Positions 34,945-47,619 of a stretch of DNA of 64,000 bases are shown piece after piece. The stretch spans positions 20,362,366 to 20,426,365 of the forward strand of contig OX387185.1 of assembly GCA_947561395.2 (NCBI GenBank), read 5' to 3'. The notes under the pieces are model-generated. The model searched no databases. It saw only the letters and a list, made by a program, of their open reading frames with translations, and was not told where the DNA came from. The stretch comes from Buxus sempervirens (Eukaryota; Streptophyta; Magnoliopsida; Buxales; Buxaceae). Position numbers and translations under genes: made by a program. Positions within the stretch are counted from its first letter, which is position 1. The number at the start of each line of letters is the position of its first letter.

Positions 34945-37015
34945 CAGAAACCATATGCAAATATCCAGAAATATAATATTAAATGTAAGAAATTGCTCAA
35001 ATCTAAAAATAAATAGAAAACACAATCCAAACCTTGAAAACACAATATTTATAGTAAAACATGCCCAAACTCTTGATTAAATACCTAAACAATAGTTTAT
35101 TAATGTGAACACTCTTAAATTACTTATATTTAAGTGTTAGATGATTTATTAAATCAATATATTAGGTCGGTCTTAATTTCATGTCCTAGTTGGTTGTTAT
35201 TCTCAATAATTTATTCAATAATGTCCAAATTTCTTCTTTTAAGAACCTAAGGTGTCAAAACTTATTAATATTGATATTTGATCCTTCCAGAGGGTAATTT
35301 AGGCCTGTGGTGAAGTTTAGGAATAGGTAATGTTACCCAAAATCAGATCTAAATAGGTTAAGTCTACATGTTCCTCAAAATACCTCTATATAATCAATCT
35401 TTACATTCCTTGTTCCAAATTACTATTCTTTTATCTAAATTTCATTCCGTCACTTCTTACATCTCATATTACCCTAATTACAGGTGTTACAACTTTAGAA
35501 TTTCTATAAAAATCATTAAAAATATATTTGGGCTCAAAATCCAAAATTTGGAAAATTCTGACAGTGGTCGCTCAACATCGCGCTCGAGCGGCCTGTTGGG
35601 CGTCCATTATTGGGTGAAATTTTGCTTAGCCACTTGGGATCGCGCTTGAGCGTCCTCCCAGGCATTGAGTTCAAGGTTTTGTTATAAAATTACATAGGCG
35701 AGGCACCTGCAATTGCACTTGAGCGTTGACGAGCGCTCGGCCAATTTCAGTGTATTTTTTTGGGTTTTTCTGATTTTCCAAATTATAAAATACTTTGTAT
35801 AATTTTAATTGTTTCTAATCATCTTAAATCTATTCTAAATCACTTCTTAAAACAATCCTAATCTATTCCCATCAATTATATTTTGATCTAGAATTTTTTA
35901 CCTAAATAAATCTCTCATGATTATCACTTTTCTTGATTTCTCTTAAAGTATATGAAAACAAAATCATCTTAGAAAATTTTCAACTCTTCAAACCAAGATC
36001 TGAATCAAAATAAACCAAGATAAAACATCTAAATCATATGAAAACATGCAATTCCTCCAGTTTTCAAAGTGTTTGCTACTTGCCTTAACATATGAAATCA
36101 TTCTTCCAAGAACCCAAATGTCCACCGAATTTCTGAGATTGTTCGCACCACTCTAGGCTTCTCCAAATCAAATCTTCACCATTCAAATTGAAGCCCTATG
36201 GGTCAGGAACATAACCACCAAATTTGAGGTCAATCCAACAGCTGGATCTCTCTAGATCTTAATTTGAATACTGCTGGTCGAAATTCTGCAGCACTTCTTC
36301 ATAAAACACCTTTTTCTTCTCCCTATCTCTCTTTCTATTTTTCTCCAGCCCTATGCACGAATTTTCCCTCTTCTTTTCTCCTTATGATTGACTTAATGGA
36401 AACCCTAGACCTTCCCTAATGCCTTCCTTTTATAGGTTCACATAATTAGAAGTCCTAATTGATTTAGGAAACTTTCCAACTAGGATTCCTAATTCTATTT
36501 GAAAGACTTTCCTATCTTATCTCTCCTTTTAATTATTTTCTCTTAAATCTAATTTATAAGAAACTTCTATTTTTCTTTATTTTCGTGCTAATTTAATTCC
36601 TTATTTAAAATATTACTAAAACATCCCAAAACTCCTCTTATCCTCAAATTTAAGGCACCTAATTAATCACTATTACCAATAAGCCCTTTTTCCTTCTGTT
36701 AAGCCATAAATCATGATATTTAAATTCAAATTCAACCAAACTTAAATCTAACTTAGTTTTTCTAGATCTAAATTATTTAATTTATTAATTGGTTAATTAG
36801 CCTATTAGAAAAATACTAAAATACCCTTTTCTTTATAATTCCATATCTAACCTTTGGATCTTTTCCAAAAATTCTCATCTTTATTCCTCATATCATTCTT
36901 GATCATAAAATACACTTGGATTAGTACCTATCTTCCCCAAACATCCATATTTAATTTATTCCACCTATTAATCATTTCTTTACTTATCAATATGTTTAGG
37001 CTTATTTAATTTATG
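34945..37015 (-). repeat. E9: LTR fragment of the E4 family
   Basis: 'ccatgcaattcctccagttt' region and 'gctacttgcc' near 36045-36085 match the E4 right LTR at 30490-30545 on the opposite strand. A CTCGAG/GCGC-rich module lies at 35565-35740. E8 sits in its left side. The right edge is a fused junction with E10 near 37015, not a clean LTR end. No gene. Confidence 0.7.
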
Positions 37016-37170
37016 GAAACAAAACAAAACAATACGGAATGAGATACAAATATCCCAGTAAGCAGTACATGCATGCACAAATACATTAGCTGAAAACAAA
37101 ACAAAACAATACGGAATGAGATACAAATATCCCAATAAGCAGCACATGCATGCACAAATACATTTTTCAT
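37016..37170. repeat. 77-bp tandem duplication
   Basis: Two near-identical copies containing 'caatacggaatgagatacaa' begin near 37016 and 37093. They lie at the fused edge between E9 and E10. Confidence 0.85.
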
Positions 37171-40100
37171 AGTTATAAGAAATGGATCGAATAATAAGCA
37201 GATAACGATGGCGATAACACGATTAATACGACTAAGCCCACAATAATTCAGCAGACATAGATAATATAGCTAATGAGGACCAGCATGTAAGTCAAATCTG
37301 TAATATCAATGTCAACTAACCCGAATAATCATGAAATCCAATATAATCATAAAACCACGTCTCAATGAAACTGAGTTTTCATAACAGTCCAATAGATATA
37401 TCTCAAATCAAGTCGACTGCCAATATCGATAAAATCACATCATGCTCAAGTCCACACATCCATGTGTATATCTGCCTACCAAGGATCAGATACTGAAATG
37501 ACGTCCTACTCCAGGTATAGTCATCCAATTTCAGCCTACTCCGTGTATTGACATTGGCAACATCGAACTACTCATGGTGTCGGTGTTGCTCTACACCGGG
37601 GTGGAGACACAAATACCGATAAACCAACACACAGAGACCAATGTCATGTAATTCACTTAAATTGTGTAATTCAGCATGCCAGAGCGACATCCACACCTCC
37701 ATGTACACAGTCCAGTCTAATAATAATCCCAGCACTCTGAAATGACGTCCTCCTCTAAGGACCCGCCACCCAATGTCGGCCTACTCCGGGCATCGACACT
37801 GACAACCGGCCTACTGAGGATACAAGCTGCTCTACATTGGTTGTGGCAACACTCCATGGCCATGCAATTACCCCAATAAAGTCAACACATCACATTACTA
37901 AGCTTAGACTCTAGATCTAGGACAAGCTAGACCTTAAATAAAATAAACTCAGAAAATCAACTCAATGTATAACCCACCATGTAAAACCAACATCTCATGC
38001 CACCACGGCTAATGCAAATAGTATTTCTCATGGGTCACTCAGGACCAACTCACTCCATCATAGAGTCCTCAAGGTAAATTCTCAAATAAATTTCCCAGAA
38101 CAGAATAATATATGATTCTAAATCAGCGACCGATATGAAACCACATTCACGTAAATCATTTCTGGAATGTACCATACATTCAAAGATATAATAGTACACT
38201 ACTGTAGATAAATTCCCAGCAGCATAAATATTGTTCAAAACTGAATTTTCAGAAATAAAACACATTATAAGATAACCAACAAGTATCGGAAAACTTTGGT
38301 TTAACTTAAATCAGCAAACAGTCCTTAGGTTCTCAATTCCCTCATGTGGAAGTTTCAGATATAATTTATAACCCAAAGGCCAATATTAAAACAATTTTGT
38401 AAACAAAATTCTCAAGAAAACCTCTTTTTTATAAATTCTGTCCAGCATACTAAAGTTAAATAAACTCAGTTAAAATGATGTCACAAATCTGAAATCTCAG
38501 TGTTAAATCATAGATAAACTGAGACCTCAAAAATAGCAACCAACTACTAATTGAACATACAAAAATATGCTAATATTTGGCTGTTTATATCACTTCAGTT
38601 TCCAATCCTAAATTTTGATTATTATACCAGGTATTTGTATGAAATCACCAGCTAAAAGTAACTTTATAATATTGCTAACAATTATTTTAATCTTCAAGGA
38701 CAGCTTTTGAACATTGCCATGATCATTGACTAACTCTATAAAATCAGTAGCACATAGATAGGGACATGAAGCTAGGCGCCTAGGATTGCGCACCTAGTTG
38801 CAGTTGGCGCCCAAGCAATACCAGCTACTATTTATCTTCTTTGATCCTTCTACACCTAGATTTATATAAATACTTTAACTAATAACCACCCTAAAATTTT
38901 AATAACACTAAGTTAATTCCCTTAGGTTAACTTTTATAGAGTACAACCTTAAATATTAAGTGTGCAACATCAGCCGCACATGGCTCTAACAAAATGGCTG
39001 GCGCCAACTACAATTTAACTCTTTTAGTTCTACAACTCCTAGTTTTACTTTAATTCACTAGCTCAAAACCACTACAGCACATCGCTAGTACTTCATTAGA
39101 TCCCTTAGAATAGAAGTTTTAAATTAAAAATGTAAAATAGGGCCCTTACAAGATTAGCTGCACATGTATATTGAACATTGAAAGGGGCGCTGACCTCCTA
39201 CAGGTCAGCCATGGTCAGTGCCACTCAGCACTCTCCAAAAATGAACTAAGGCTAACCATCGCTAACCTCTTGTCAGTTAGCCATGGTTAGCGCCAAAACC
39301 AATTTCTACGAAACAAAGTTTTTAAACACTACAACTCCAATTTCCTCCATAATTGAACCTAATCTCCCTTGCACAAATGATTTAATTCTGTTCTTATCTC
39401 CTTAAACTACATGATGATCAACAATTAAACTTAATCTAACCTGAACCGAATATAAATCAGAATATTTTGTTCGTAAATTACTAACAACTAATAAAAATTC
39501 GGTGCAGCAATTTAACTCATGCTTCCGATCAAATCACGATTGCAAATCCGATAAAAGTAAGTGCTACTTGTTCCAGATCAGATCCAATGCCTACAGCAAC
39601 CAGGAAGTAGATTTGGTTTCCACAACCAAACTTCTCTTCAAAACTCCTGTAATTTACATAATTAATCCTTTTATTAACAGATTTGGGTCACTGCTCACTC
39701 CTATCCATTTCTAATTGAATTTAATCTCCCAATTCACGATTTATAGATATCTTACCTGATCTACAGATGATCTGGTCGAACCTCACAGTCGCTCAATCTT
39801 ATGAAATCTACAATTTACTTCAAAACTTTCACAATGCAGAATCGGCCACTTGAAGAATTCTCCTCCACTCAACTAGTCTCTTCTCTCCCTCAAATGATCT
39901 GATTCGATCTCTGCTCCCCTGAGTTCCCCTCTAATCAAGTTCGACCAAAACTAAAATCTCAAAACACGACCCCTATTTATAGACTAACGCCAATAGCCTC
40001 ACTCTTTTTCATGATTCCATACATGCTCCACCACACTTACACCCTACATCCTCAGCCTCTTAACCTCATGATAAGGTGCTTGACACTACACCGAATTTCC

Positions 40101-40207
40101 TACGTTAACACTAAAATTAGATCTTATTAATCTATTCATAATATTATTGATTATTAATACTTAAATTATATCAGTCCTTACTTTAATTAGTATTCTCCTC
40201 CCCTTAC
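37016..40207 (-). repeat. E10: LTR fragment of the E13 family
   Basis: It shares with E6, E13 and E14 the constant-loop hairpins, here in two blocks (about 37490-37600 and 37735-37830), plus the 'gcgacatccacacctccatg' words and a GCGC-type module (38770-38820, 39181-39300) with the perfect hairpin GCTGACCT-cctac-AGGTCAGC (39189-39209). A 77-bp tandem duplication starts at 37016. Both edges look truncated. No gene. Confidence 0.75.
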
Positions 40208-40513
40208 TGTAAAACCCTGAAATGTAAAACCCCGACCCGGATTATATCTTAATTACAAAGATTAATTATTTAAAGTGTGACTATTAGACTAATTAAGTAC
40301 CTGTGTTATGAAGATGAGGTAGATGTGGATTATTCTGGAGGATTTAGAGAAATCAATTGAACTTTATGAAGGTTATTAAGGAAAGTTTAATTAATGTTAT
40401 TTCTCAATTCCAATTGTCTAAGATACTCTCCAATTAGCTTAAATGAATTGGAAATCAAATTCTGAAAAATTAGAATTATGTGTACCTAGAGTAATTCCCA
40501 AGTATACCCATGG
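40208..40513 (+). repeat. E11: start of an iMet-family LTR
   Basis: Two LTR-start-like sequences lie 15 bp apart: TGTAAAACCCTG (40208) and TGTAAAACCCCGACCCGG (40223). The LTR is interrupted at 40513/40514 by E12, leaving CATGG as the left flank. I could not find its continuation with confidence. Confidence 0.55.
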
Positions 40514-43500
40514 TGTAAGCACCTCATTTTTGCACCTCCCAAAATGCAAAAAATGAAATTTTAATTGAAAATTCAAACCTGAGAAAGTCAAAAAGTTGAC
40601 TTTTTTATCTGGTGCAAATCATTCACCATACTTCTCACCATTAGAAAGAGGATTCCGATACGATTTTAATGGAACTGAGTTTGCTCAAATCGGAGTCCAA
40701 ATGAAGAAGTTATGGACTGGTCAAATCTGAGAAAAGCAGAAATTGACTTTATGCTAAACCCCAAATCAGCTACCCCATTTGATACTAGTAGAAAGAGCAT
40801 CTCGACACGATTCCAACGCAACTGAGTTTTCTGGAATCGGAGTCCCGGATAAGGAAATATGAGCAAAATTGTCTCCGGGACGCGACTCGGCACTTCTGCT
40901 AAAAAACCCAAATTTGCTGCTAAACTCTAGCTCAGTGGATAGAGGATGTCGACCCGGTTCCAACGCAACTGAGTTTGACAGAATCAGAGCTCAAATGAGA
41001 GAGTTATGGGCAATCCTTGGTAAAAAAATAAACTGTCCACATGGCAAACTGCGCCACGTGGACGTCCCCTTTCTTAACCCTTAAGTAAACAAAAATATTA
41101 ACAAAAAGAGTCTTTCTTAACCCCTAAGTAAAAAATATTAACAAAAGAGTCTTTCTTAACCATTAAGTAAAAAGTAATAAGTCACAAGTAAGAAATAACA
41201 ATAAAAAAGTCACTTTTGATAAAAAAATGTTTAAAAATTGGTCTTTCTTAACCCTTAAGCAACCTCTCCTATAAAAGGAGAGGGGTGGGATGCATTAGGG
41301 GGTGGAGCACATTTTGGTCTCTCCATTCTCTTCTCTAACCTCTCTCCCATCTCCCCCAAGCTCTCTTCATCTCTCCCACTCTCTTGAACATCTTCCCCCA
41401 AGCCATTTCTCTACCACTTTCCTTCACTTCCATCACTTGGAGGAGGTCTTGGAGATCATTTGGAGAGGAGGAGGTGCTGCCCAAGGACTGTGGTGCCACG
41501 AGGAGACTCAAGCACATCCTCAAAGAGGATTCCAACCTCAAGGTGAGGCTCCCCATCATGTTGTGTTGCATATATATTTTAATGAGATTTTTCTGAAAAA
41601 TTTTCTAATATTGTCTTTTCCCTAGCATAAATCTGGTATAGATGTCCATTTGCATGCCTTTTCTTCTCTTTTTTTGGTAATGTGGAGGTCTATAAGGGTA
41701 GGAGAGAGCCCATCTCATTTTTAGCCCCATTAAGTTGCTATTTTGAGTTTTGTTTTAATTATTTGTGGAGGAGCATGTTCCCTTTAGCATGATCATCTAT
41801 TGTATCCCAATTTAATCCCCCCTATTCCCTTCTTTAGACACTTTTTAGTTAGATGTGTGAGTTGGGTGCATATGGTTATAATAGGAGGGATGGGTGATAT
41901 ATGTTCCTTTACTCATTTGGATAGGATCATAGCTTTAAGCATGCTTGTTTTTCTTTACTTTTGCATGTGTTCACTTAGGGTTATAACTCATGTTTAGTTG
42001 CTGTTTTGGCCATGAAAAGTCAGTCCCCCCTTTGCACATGTTCCATGGGGATGGATTGGGTTTTTGTTTACTTGAAGCATGTTTGTGGGTGCTCCACTTC
42101 TCTTGCTGTTTATGTAGGATAATGGTGGATCTTTTAGAAGAAAAAGGGACCCAAGACAGGGACACTTGAGTCCCTGTTTGTGCATAAAGTGGGTCCAGAA
42201 AAGAGGAGGAGGCAAGCCCCGGCAACCATCTCCTCCCTTTAATTTTCAAAACATCAAGAAGAGAGCCAAGTGGCTCTCACCTAAACCAATGATGGCTCAC
42301 ACAGGAGCCCACACAATCCCAAGAACATCCTAGACGACCCAGAAACCCAACCCCCTTTGAAAAATCCGAAAAAAGGCTTCTGTGTGTTGATCCGGCAACT
42401 CAGGTCGGATCAACAGAGCCTTATTCGTAGCCGGCTAAAGATGCCGGATACACTAAGCCTTGTGTGTAACCGGCATTTGGAGCCGACTACACTGCCAGAC
42501 TGCATTTTTGCTAATTTTGTGATATTGTGCTAATTTTTTGGTTTGTTTGATCAATCCAGATGAACCAGAAGGGTTTCCGGGTCACCTGAAAACCCAAGAT
42601 GGGCCATGGACCGACCCGGTCCAAATTGATTCCCGGTGGGCCTTCCAACAGGGCCCACCAAGCCCGACAAACTTTTTTTTGATAAATCAAGATAAATTTA
42701 ACCGAATGAGTGGGCCACACCATTGGAGGCCCACCAAAGCCCAACTGGGGTAGCATGTATGTTTAGATCTAGGCTTGGTTTGGCCGAGACTACGGGTAGG
42801 GCCGATCGGGCCTGCTAAAACCCATTAAATCGAACCAACTTAGGGTTTCCAAACCCTAACTCAGGAAGCCTTGGGTTTTCAAGCCCAAGCCCAGGTAAAG
42901 GGCCCCAAGCCCAAGGCCTGGCCCATTTTGGCATGGATTAAGCAAGATAACTCACCAAACTTGGCATCCATCGTGGGGCCCACTCAAGGGCCCAGAAAGC
43001 AATCCCTGCCCACATTGGCATGAAAGTCCACTTAATAATCAAACTTGACGTTCAAATAAAATCAATTCATTGAACCAAAGCCCAAAGGGCCTCTCAGATT
43101 TAGACTGAGGCCCACCAAGGGATCCGTGGGCCTTCCAACGGGGCTCACCCAATCAGACCCACTTCGTTCAATAATAAGAAGATAAAATCAAGTAAAGGGA
43201 CCCACACCACTTTGGCGGTCCCGCCAGACTTAACCAAATTTGAATGCTAAATTAGGAATCAGGTGAGTGAGAGACCAAAGATTGACTCAAACCAGGAAAA
43301 CTATGGGACCCGTCACTTAACGGGTGGACTGGGGTGTCTACGGACTTCCCCAGACCACAACCGAGAACTTACTTAGAATCTCAAAGCTGCAGACCGCTTA
43401 ATAGAAAAATTTAGGCACCCAGGTATCTGTTTGCACCCCATCAGGCAGTGGCGACTCCAAACAAATCCCGAGGCACGCATCATTTTGCATGCGCCTCGTC

Positions 43501-43525
43501 GTGTGACAGAAATCAGGTGCGCACA
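40514..43525 (+). repeat. E12 5' LTR (3.01 kb)
   Basis: It starts TGTAAGCACC and ends GGTGCGCACA. It has a TATAAAA box (41270-41276), a donor-like CTCAAG|GTGAGG at 41542/41543, a hairpin array (42386-42492) about 1.1 kb before the end, and a 'ccaacggggc'-rich 3' half. Left flank CATGG (40509-40513). The ORFs inside have no recognisable protein similarity. Confidence 0.92.
42386..42492 (+). repeat. E12 LTR hairpin array
   Basis: GTTGATCCG/CGGATCAAC is a perfect 9-bp stem (42386-42414). CCGGC/GCCGG is closed by GTA/TAC (42427-42451). GTGTA with CGGC pairs with GCCG and TACAC (42464-42492). Stem sequences differ from those of E7 and E8, but pairing is kept. Confidence 0.85.
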
Positions 43526-43528
43526 ACC

Positions 43529-43546
43529 TGGCGACTCCGCTGGGGA
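43529..43546 (+). other. E12 primer-binding site (Arg-type)
   Basis: TGGCGACTCCGCTGGGGA starts three bases after the LTR. Its complement ends CGGAGTCGCCA, close to the 3' end of a plant tRNA-Arg; Ogre elements are known to use tRNA-Arg. Confidence 0.8.
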
Positions 43547-45335
43547 CTTCTTAACCCAATAGAACCCCTGGTTAGAATGAGTCAACCCAAGAGGGATTAG
43601 GTTGGTTTTTAGGGTTTTTACTACCTTGCTTAGTAAGGCGTGGGATACACGCAATTGCATATTTTGGGGAGTCCTGTCACAAGGACGAGATAATTGTCTA
43701 AGGAAAGTGGAATTTAAGCGGTCCCCTGTGACCCTCTACTTACCTGGGGACTCTCCCGAAACCTCGTATTGCGTGCCAATTCCGCACCTTACTATACGAG
43801 ACGGTAAAAATTCCTTTATCAACAAAATCCAGTCAAATTTCACCCGATTAGACACAACACTCAGCCTAACTGCACACACGGGCACACCACCACACCATGG
43901 ATGGATTTAATTTTCAATTTTGTGATAAACTGCGTGGGGTGACACTCACGAAGGGGACTGCGTGGATGATCCGACCCTGAATGAATGAGTGAATGCGGAT
44001 ATTGCATCTTCTTTTCCAAAACCTAGATCTCTTTAGTAGCTTACCCTTCTAATTCCTATGAACTGACTTTTGGGATGGTATTAGCACCTACGCTCCCGTG
44101 GCTTGCCGGGGAAAGCAGGGTAAACCCATCCCCCTAGTTTTCTGGAGTCCATTAGCACCACAGGTTTCTTGCCGTGGCACGCGAGGATCCAGTACTGGTC
44201 CAGACCCTTGTAGGCGTATGTCTCGGGCTGGGTATCCTTCCCCACCTAACGCTTTTGAATGAACCGCGTTTTGGGATTGTGAGGTTCTATGAATGATGAA
44301 ATAAGAAGGGAAAAATCAAATTAAAACCCAAGAGTCCATCAGGGGTAGCGACCCCCGCTTTTGCATCAAATGAAGTGAACCCTAGATCCTGGGCTACCTC
44401 AGCCCTAATTTAGGAAGCCAACCTAACTTTGATCAGGGGAACCACCCCAGATCCATGCATGGAGTCTTGTGAGCTTTGGGCCCTGACCCATTTGAGTCCG
44501 TTGGAAGCACCCTGAGTCTGGGTCGGCCTTTTGAGCAGATGCAAGCCGGCCAGATCAGACAACCAGATGAAAGCATGCAAGAGCAGAACAGGGGCACCAA
44601 ACCCTAGACTCAGGAATTTGGCCTACCTGCTCGAAATCAAATTTGTATCCTTCCTTTTTGCTCCCAACAGCCCTAAGGATGAATCCTTTGCAGATTTTTT
44701 GTGAATATCATGTGAATTTTCGCCCCCGCTGGCAAATTGTGAATTATTTTGATTTGATACCTGAAGTCAAAAGCAGATGAAAGAAAGGCTGACCGGGACT
44801 CAGCTGTGCTTCCATACACAAGTGTGTCTAGAAGTCGTGCCCCGTGAGGCACCAACCTCTTCAGGGTTGTGCACACACCCTTTTGGATGTATTTTTCATG
44901 TTCATTTTCGGATATAGGATTTCTGAACGGTAATATTAGTTAAGCCTTCATGTTAATCTTGTGCAAGCATCTTCATGCATCAAGTGCACACACTTTGGGA
45001 TCATAAGCATATTTAATCGGGAAATTCATAAAATCTTCAAGATCCAAATTGCCTTTGAGTGTTCATCGAACTTACACCGGGACTAGCTCGAATTTCCGGT
45101 GCCTTAATCAATTCCAAGTTAATCAGAAAAGATTGTGAGACCAGTCAGCTGTGACCCAGCCCAAAATAAGGAATTAGAAAAAAATCAAGAATAAGCCAGA
45201 CCCTTGCTGATGGCCATCAGCCAAATTGAAAGGACAAAGAAAAAATGATAAAAAGAAGAAAAAGAAGAAATTTCAAATCCAAGTAAAGACCAAATGTATC
45301 AAAATGTAAAATCTTAGTCAAGGCCATTTTGTGCT
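43547..45335 (+). other. E12 leader, unique part
   Basis: Non-coding sequence between the primer site and the first minisatellite. Small ORFs (43602-43910 and others) have no recognisable similarity. No RNA gene is seen. Confidence 0.6.
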
Positions 45336-45876
45336 TCTGCAGCCCTAGAAAATCATGTTGTGTTTCCCAAAAACTGGGACTTCTTCCCAAACAGGGACTT
45401 CTTCCCAAACCGGGACTACCCCCAAAAAACTGGGACTCTTCCCGAACCGGGACTACCCCCAAAAAATTAGGGACTCTTCCCCTCGCCCCTGGGTGGCAAA
45501 ATGGTAGTCGAAGCCATTTCGTGCTTCCGCTACTCTGAAGCCATTTCGTGCTTCCCCAAATTTGAAGCCATTTCGTGCTTCAGCTAATCTGAAACCATTT
45601 CGTGTTTCCCAACCCAAAGCCATTTCGTGCTCCTACTACTCTGAAACCATTTCGTGTTTCCAAATTGAAACCATTTCGTGTTTGCAAATTGAAGCCATTT
45701 CGTGCTTCCCCCAAATTGAAACCATTTCGTGTTTCCAAACTGAAGCCATTTTGTGCTTCCCCAATCTGAAGCCATTTCGTGCTTCCACTAATTTGAAGCC
45801 ATTTCGTGCTTCCCCAAATTTGAAGCCATTTCATGCTTCCCCTAATCTGAAACCACTTTGTGTTCACAAAAATTAG
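45336..45876 (+). repeat. E12 leader minisatellites I and II
   Basis: Array I (45365-45480) has units around 'gggacttcttcccaaac'. Array II (45500-45860) has about a dozen units of 26-32 bp built on 'gaagccatttcgtgcttccc' or 'gaaaccatttcgtgtttcc'. Open frames on both strands arise from the repeat. Confidence 0.9.
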
Positions 45877-45979
45877 TTAAAATCACTGCTTCTCAAATGA
45901 AAATCAACTCTTACAGTTTCCAATAATTTCAAAAAAAAAATCAATTTTTGCAGTTCCTAAAATCAAAACAAGGACTCTT

Positions 45980-46745
45980 CCTCAACCTCCAAAGTGGCGG
46001 TCAAAAAGAAGTCCTCACCTCCGAAGTGGCGGTTGAGAGAAAATCATTACCTCCGAAGTGGTGGTCAAATAGAAACCTTCTTCCCTTTACCTCCGAAGTG
46101 GTGGATAAAAGGAATCGTACCTCCGAAGTGGCGGTTCAAAATCTTCTCCCTTTACCTCCGAAGTGGCAGTTAAAAGGAATCTTACCTCCGAAGTGGTGGT
46201 CAACCTTCGAAGGGGCGGTTCAAAATCTTCTCCCTTTACCTCCGAAGTGGCGGTCGGAAAGAATCTTCTTCTTCCTTTACCTCCGAAGTGGCGGTTAAAA
46301 GGAATCTTACCTCCAAAGTGGTGGTCCAAAAATCTTTTTCCTTTACCTCCGAAGTGGTGGTTAAAAGGAATCTTACCTTCGAAGTGGTGGTTCAAAACCT
46401 TCCTTCCTTTACCTCCGAAGTGGCGGTTAAAAGGAATCTTACCTTCGAAGTGGCGGTTCAAAACCTTCCTTCCTTTACCTCCGAAGTGGCGGTTAAAAGG
46501 AATCTTACCTTCGAAGTGGTGGTTAAAAATCTTCTTCTTCCTTTACCTTCGAAGTGGCGGTTAAAAGAGAATCCTTACCTCCGAAGTGGCGGTCAAAACG
46601 AAACCTTATTTCCTTACCCCTGAAGTGGCAGTAAAAAAGAAATCCTCACCTCTGAAGTGGCGGTTGAGAGAAAATCATTACCTCCGAAGTGGCGGTTAGA
46701 AGAAACCTTCTTCCCTAACCTCGAAGTGGCGGTAAAAAAGGGAAT
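45980..46745 (+). repeat. E12 leader minisatellite III
   Basis: Around twenty units of 30-60 bp share 'cctccgaagtggcggtt', followed by 'aaaaggaatctta' or 'caaaatcttct'. Alternating unit types suggest a compound period near 60 bp. ORFs of 111-133 residues across it are artefacts. Confidence 0.9.
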
Positions 46746-46899
46746 CAAATAAAGGAAAATCATCACAAGTAATCTGCACAAACATGAATTATATTTCATT
46801 GTAGTATGCGTTCTTTATACTGACTTGTCTATTTCACCTCAAGGTACCAAGATTGCGTATCGCAGCCCATACCTCCTACGTTCAAGAAGAAGATTACAG

Positions 46900-47619
46900 A
46901 TGGATCCTGCTGAAGGACTCAAGCAAGCGCCACCTCTCCCGCCTCATGGACAAGAGGACTTGGAAGGCCACCCTGTGATCGCTGGCCTTAATCAGCAGAT
47001 GGCCAACATGACCACCATGATGACTGCCATGATGCGGCAAATGGAGAGAATGCAAGCACCACAGCAGCTTGTACAACCACCACAGCCAGTACCTCCACCA
47101 CAGCAGCCGGTACCTCCGATACAACAGCCACAACCAGAGCAGCCACCACCAGTTCTCCCACAGTTGAACCTACAGCCACCAGAACCACAGATCCCGCATC
47201 ATTTGCCAGCTCAACCAGAATAGCCGTTACAAATTCCGGCACCCCTGGCCATACCACCACAGCAAGTAATGCCACAAGGAATGGGGCACGATGAAGAAAA
47301 GTGGTACCGAGCACGGGACGCTGCAGGTGTCACGGCCCAGATGCAAGCAGATCTGCAAGCCCTAAAAGAACAGATGCAAAATGTGAACCGAGGTCCTATG
47401 CTGAAGGAAGCCTCGCTTGATAGATTAGGATTCTTCCCCAATTTGCAACTACCGCTCAAGTTCAAATGTTCGGACTTCATAAAGTTCGATGGAAGCGGCT
47501 GCCCACTGTCGCACCTGAGGGCATACTACGGGGATATGTGCCAGTACGCGTATGATGAGAGAATTATGATCCAATTCTTTCAGCGCTCATTGATAGGCTC
47601 AGCACAGAAGTGGTTTGTC
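46900..47619 (+). pseudogene. E12 gag, first visible part
   Basis: It opens MDPAEGLKQAPPLPPHGQED, then LNQQMANMTTMMTAMMRQME (likely coiled coil) and a Pro/Gln-rich stretch. A second block has KEASLDRLGFFPNLQLPLKF, then FIKFDGSGCPLSHLRAYYGD, ending in SAQKWF, the conserved gag core of Ogre/Tat elements. E13 is inserted here. Confidence 0.85.
47615..47619. repeat. Left target duplication of E13 (TTGTC)
   Basis: TTGTC at 47615-47619 and at 55010-55014 flank the TG...CA ends of E13 and match perfectly. Confidence 0.95.

Noticed and set aside
45562-46623. Several ORFs of 95-133 residues on both strands
   Set aside because: They are minisatellite readings; units near multiples of three keep frames open on both strands. 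No similarity beyond the repeat itself.
45980-46745. CRISPR-like array of regularly spaced repeats
   Set aside because: Units are directly tandem, the 'spacers' are themselves repeated, there are no cas genes, and the setting is a plant retroelement leader.
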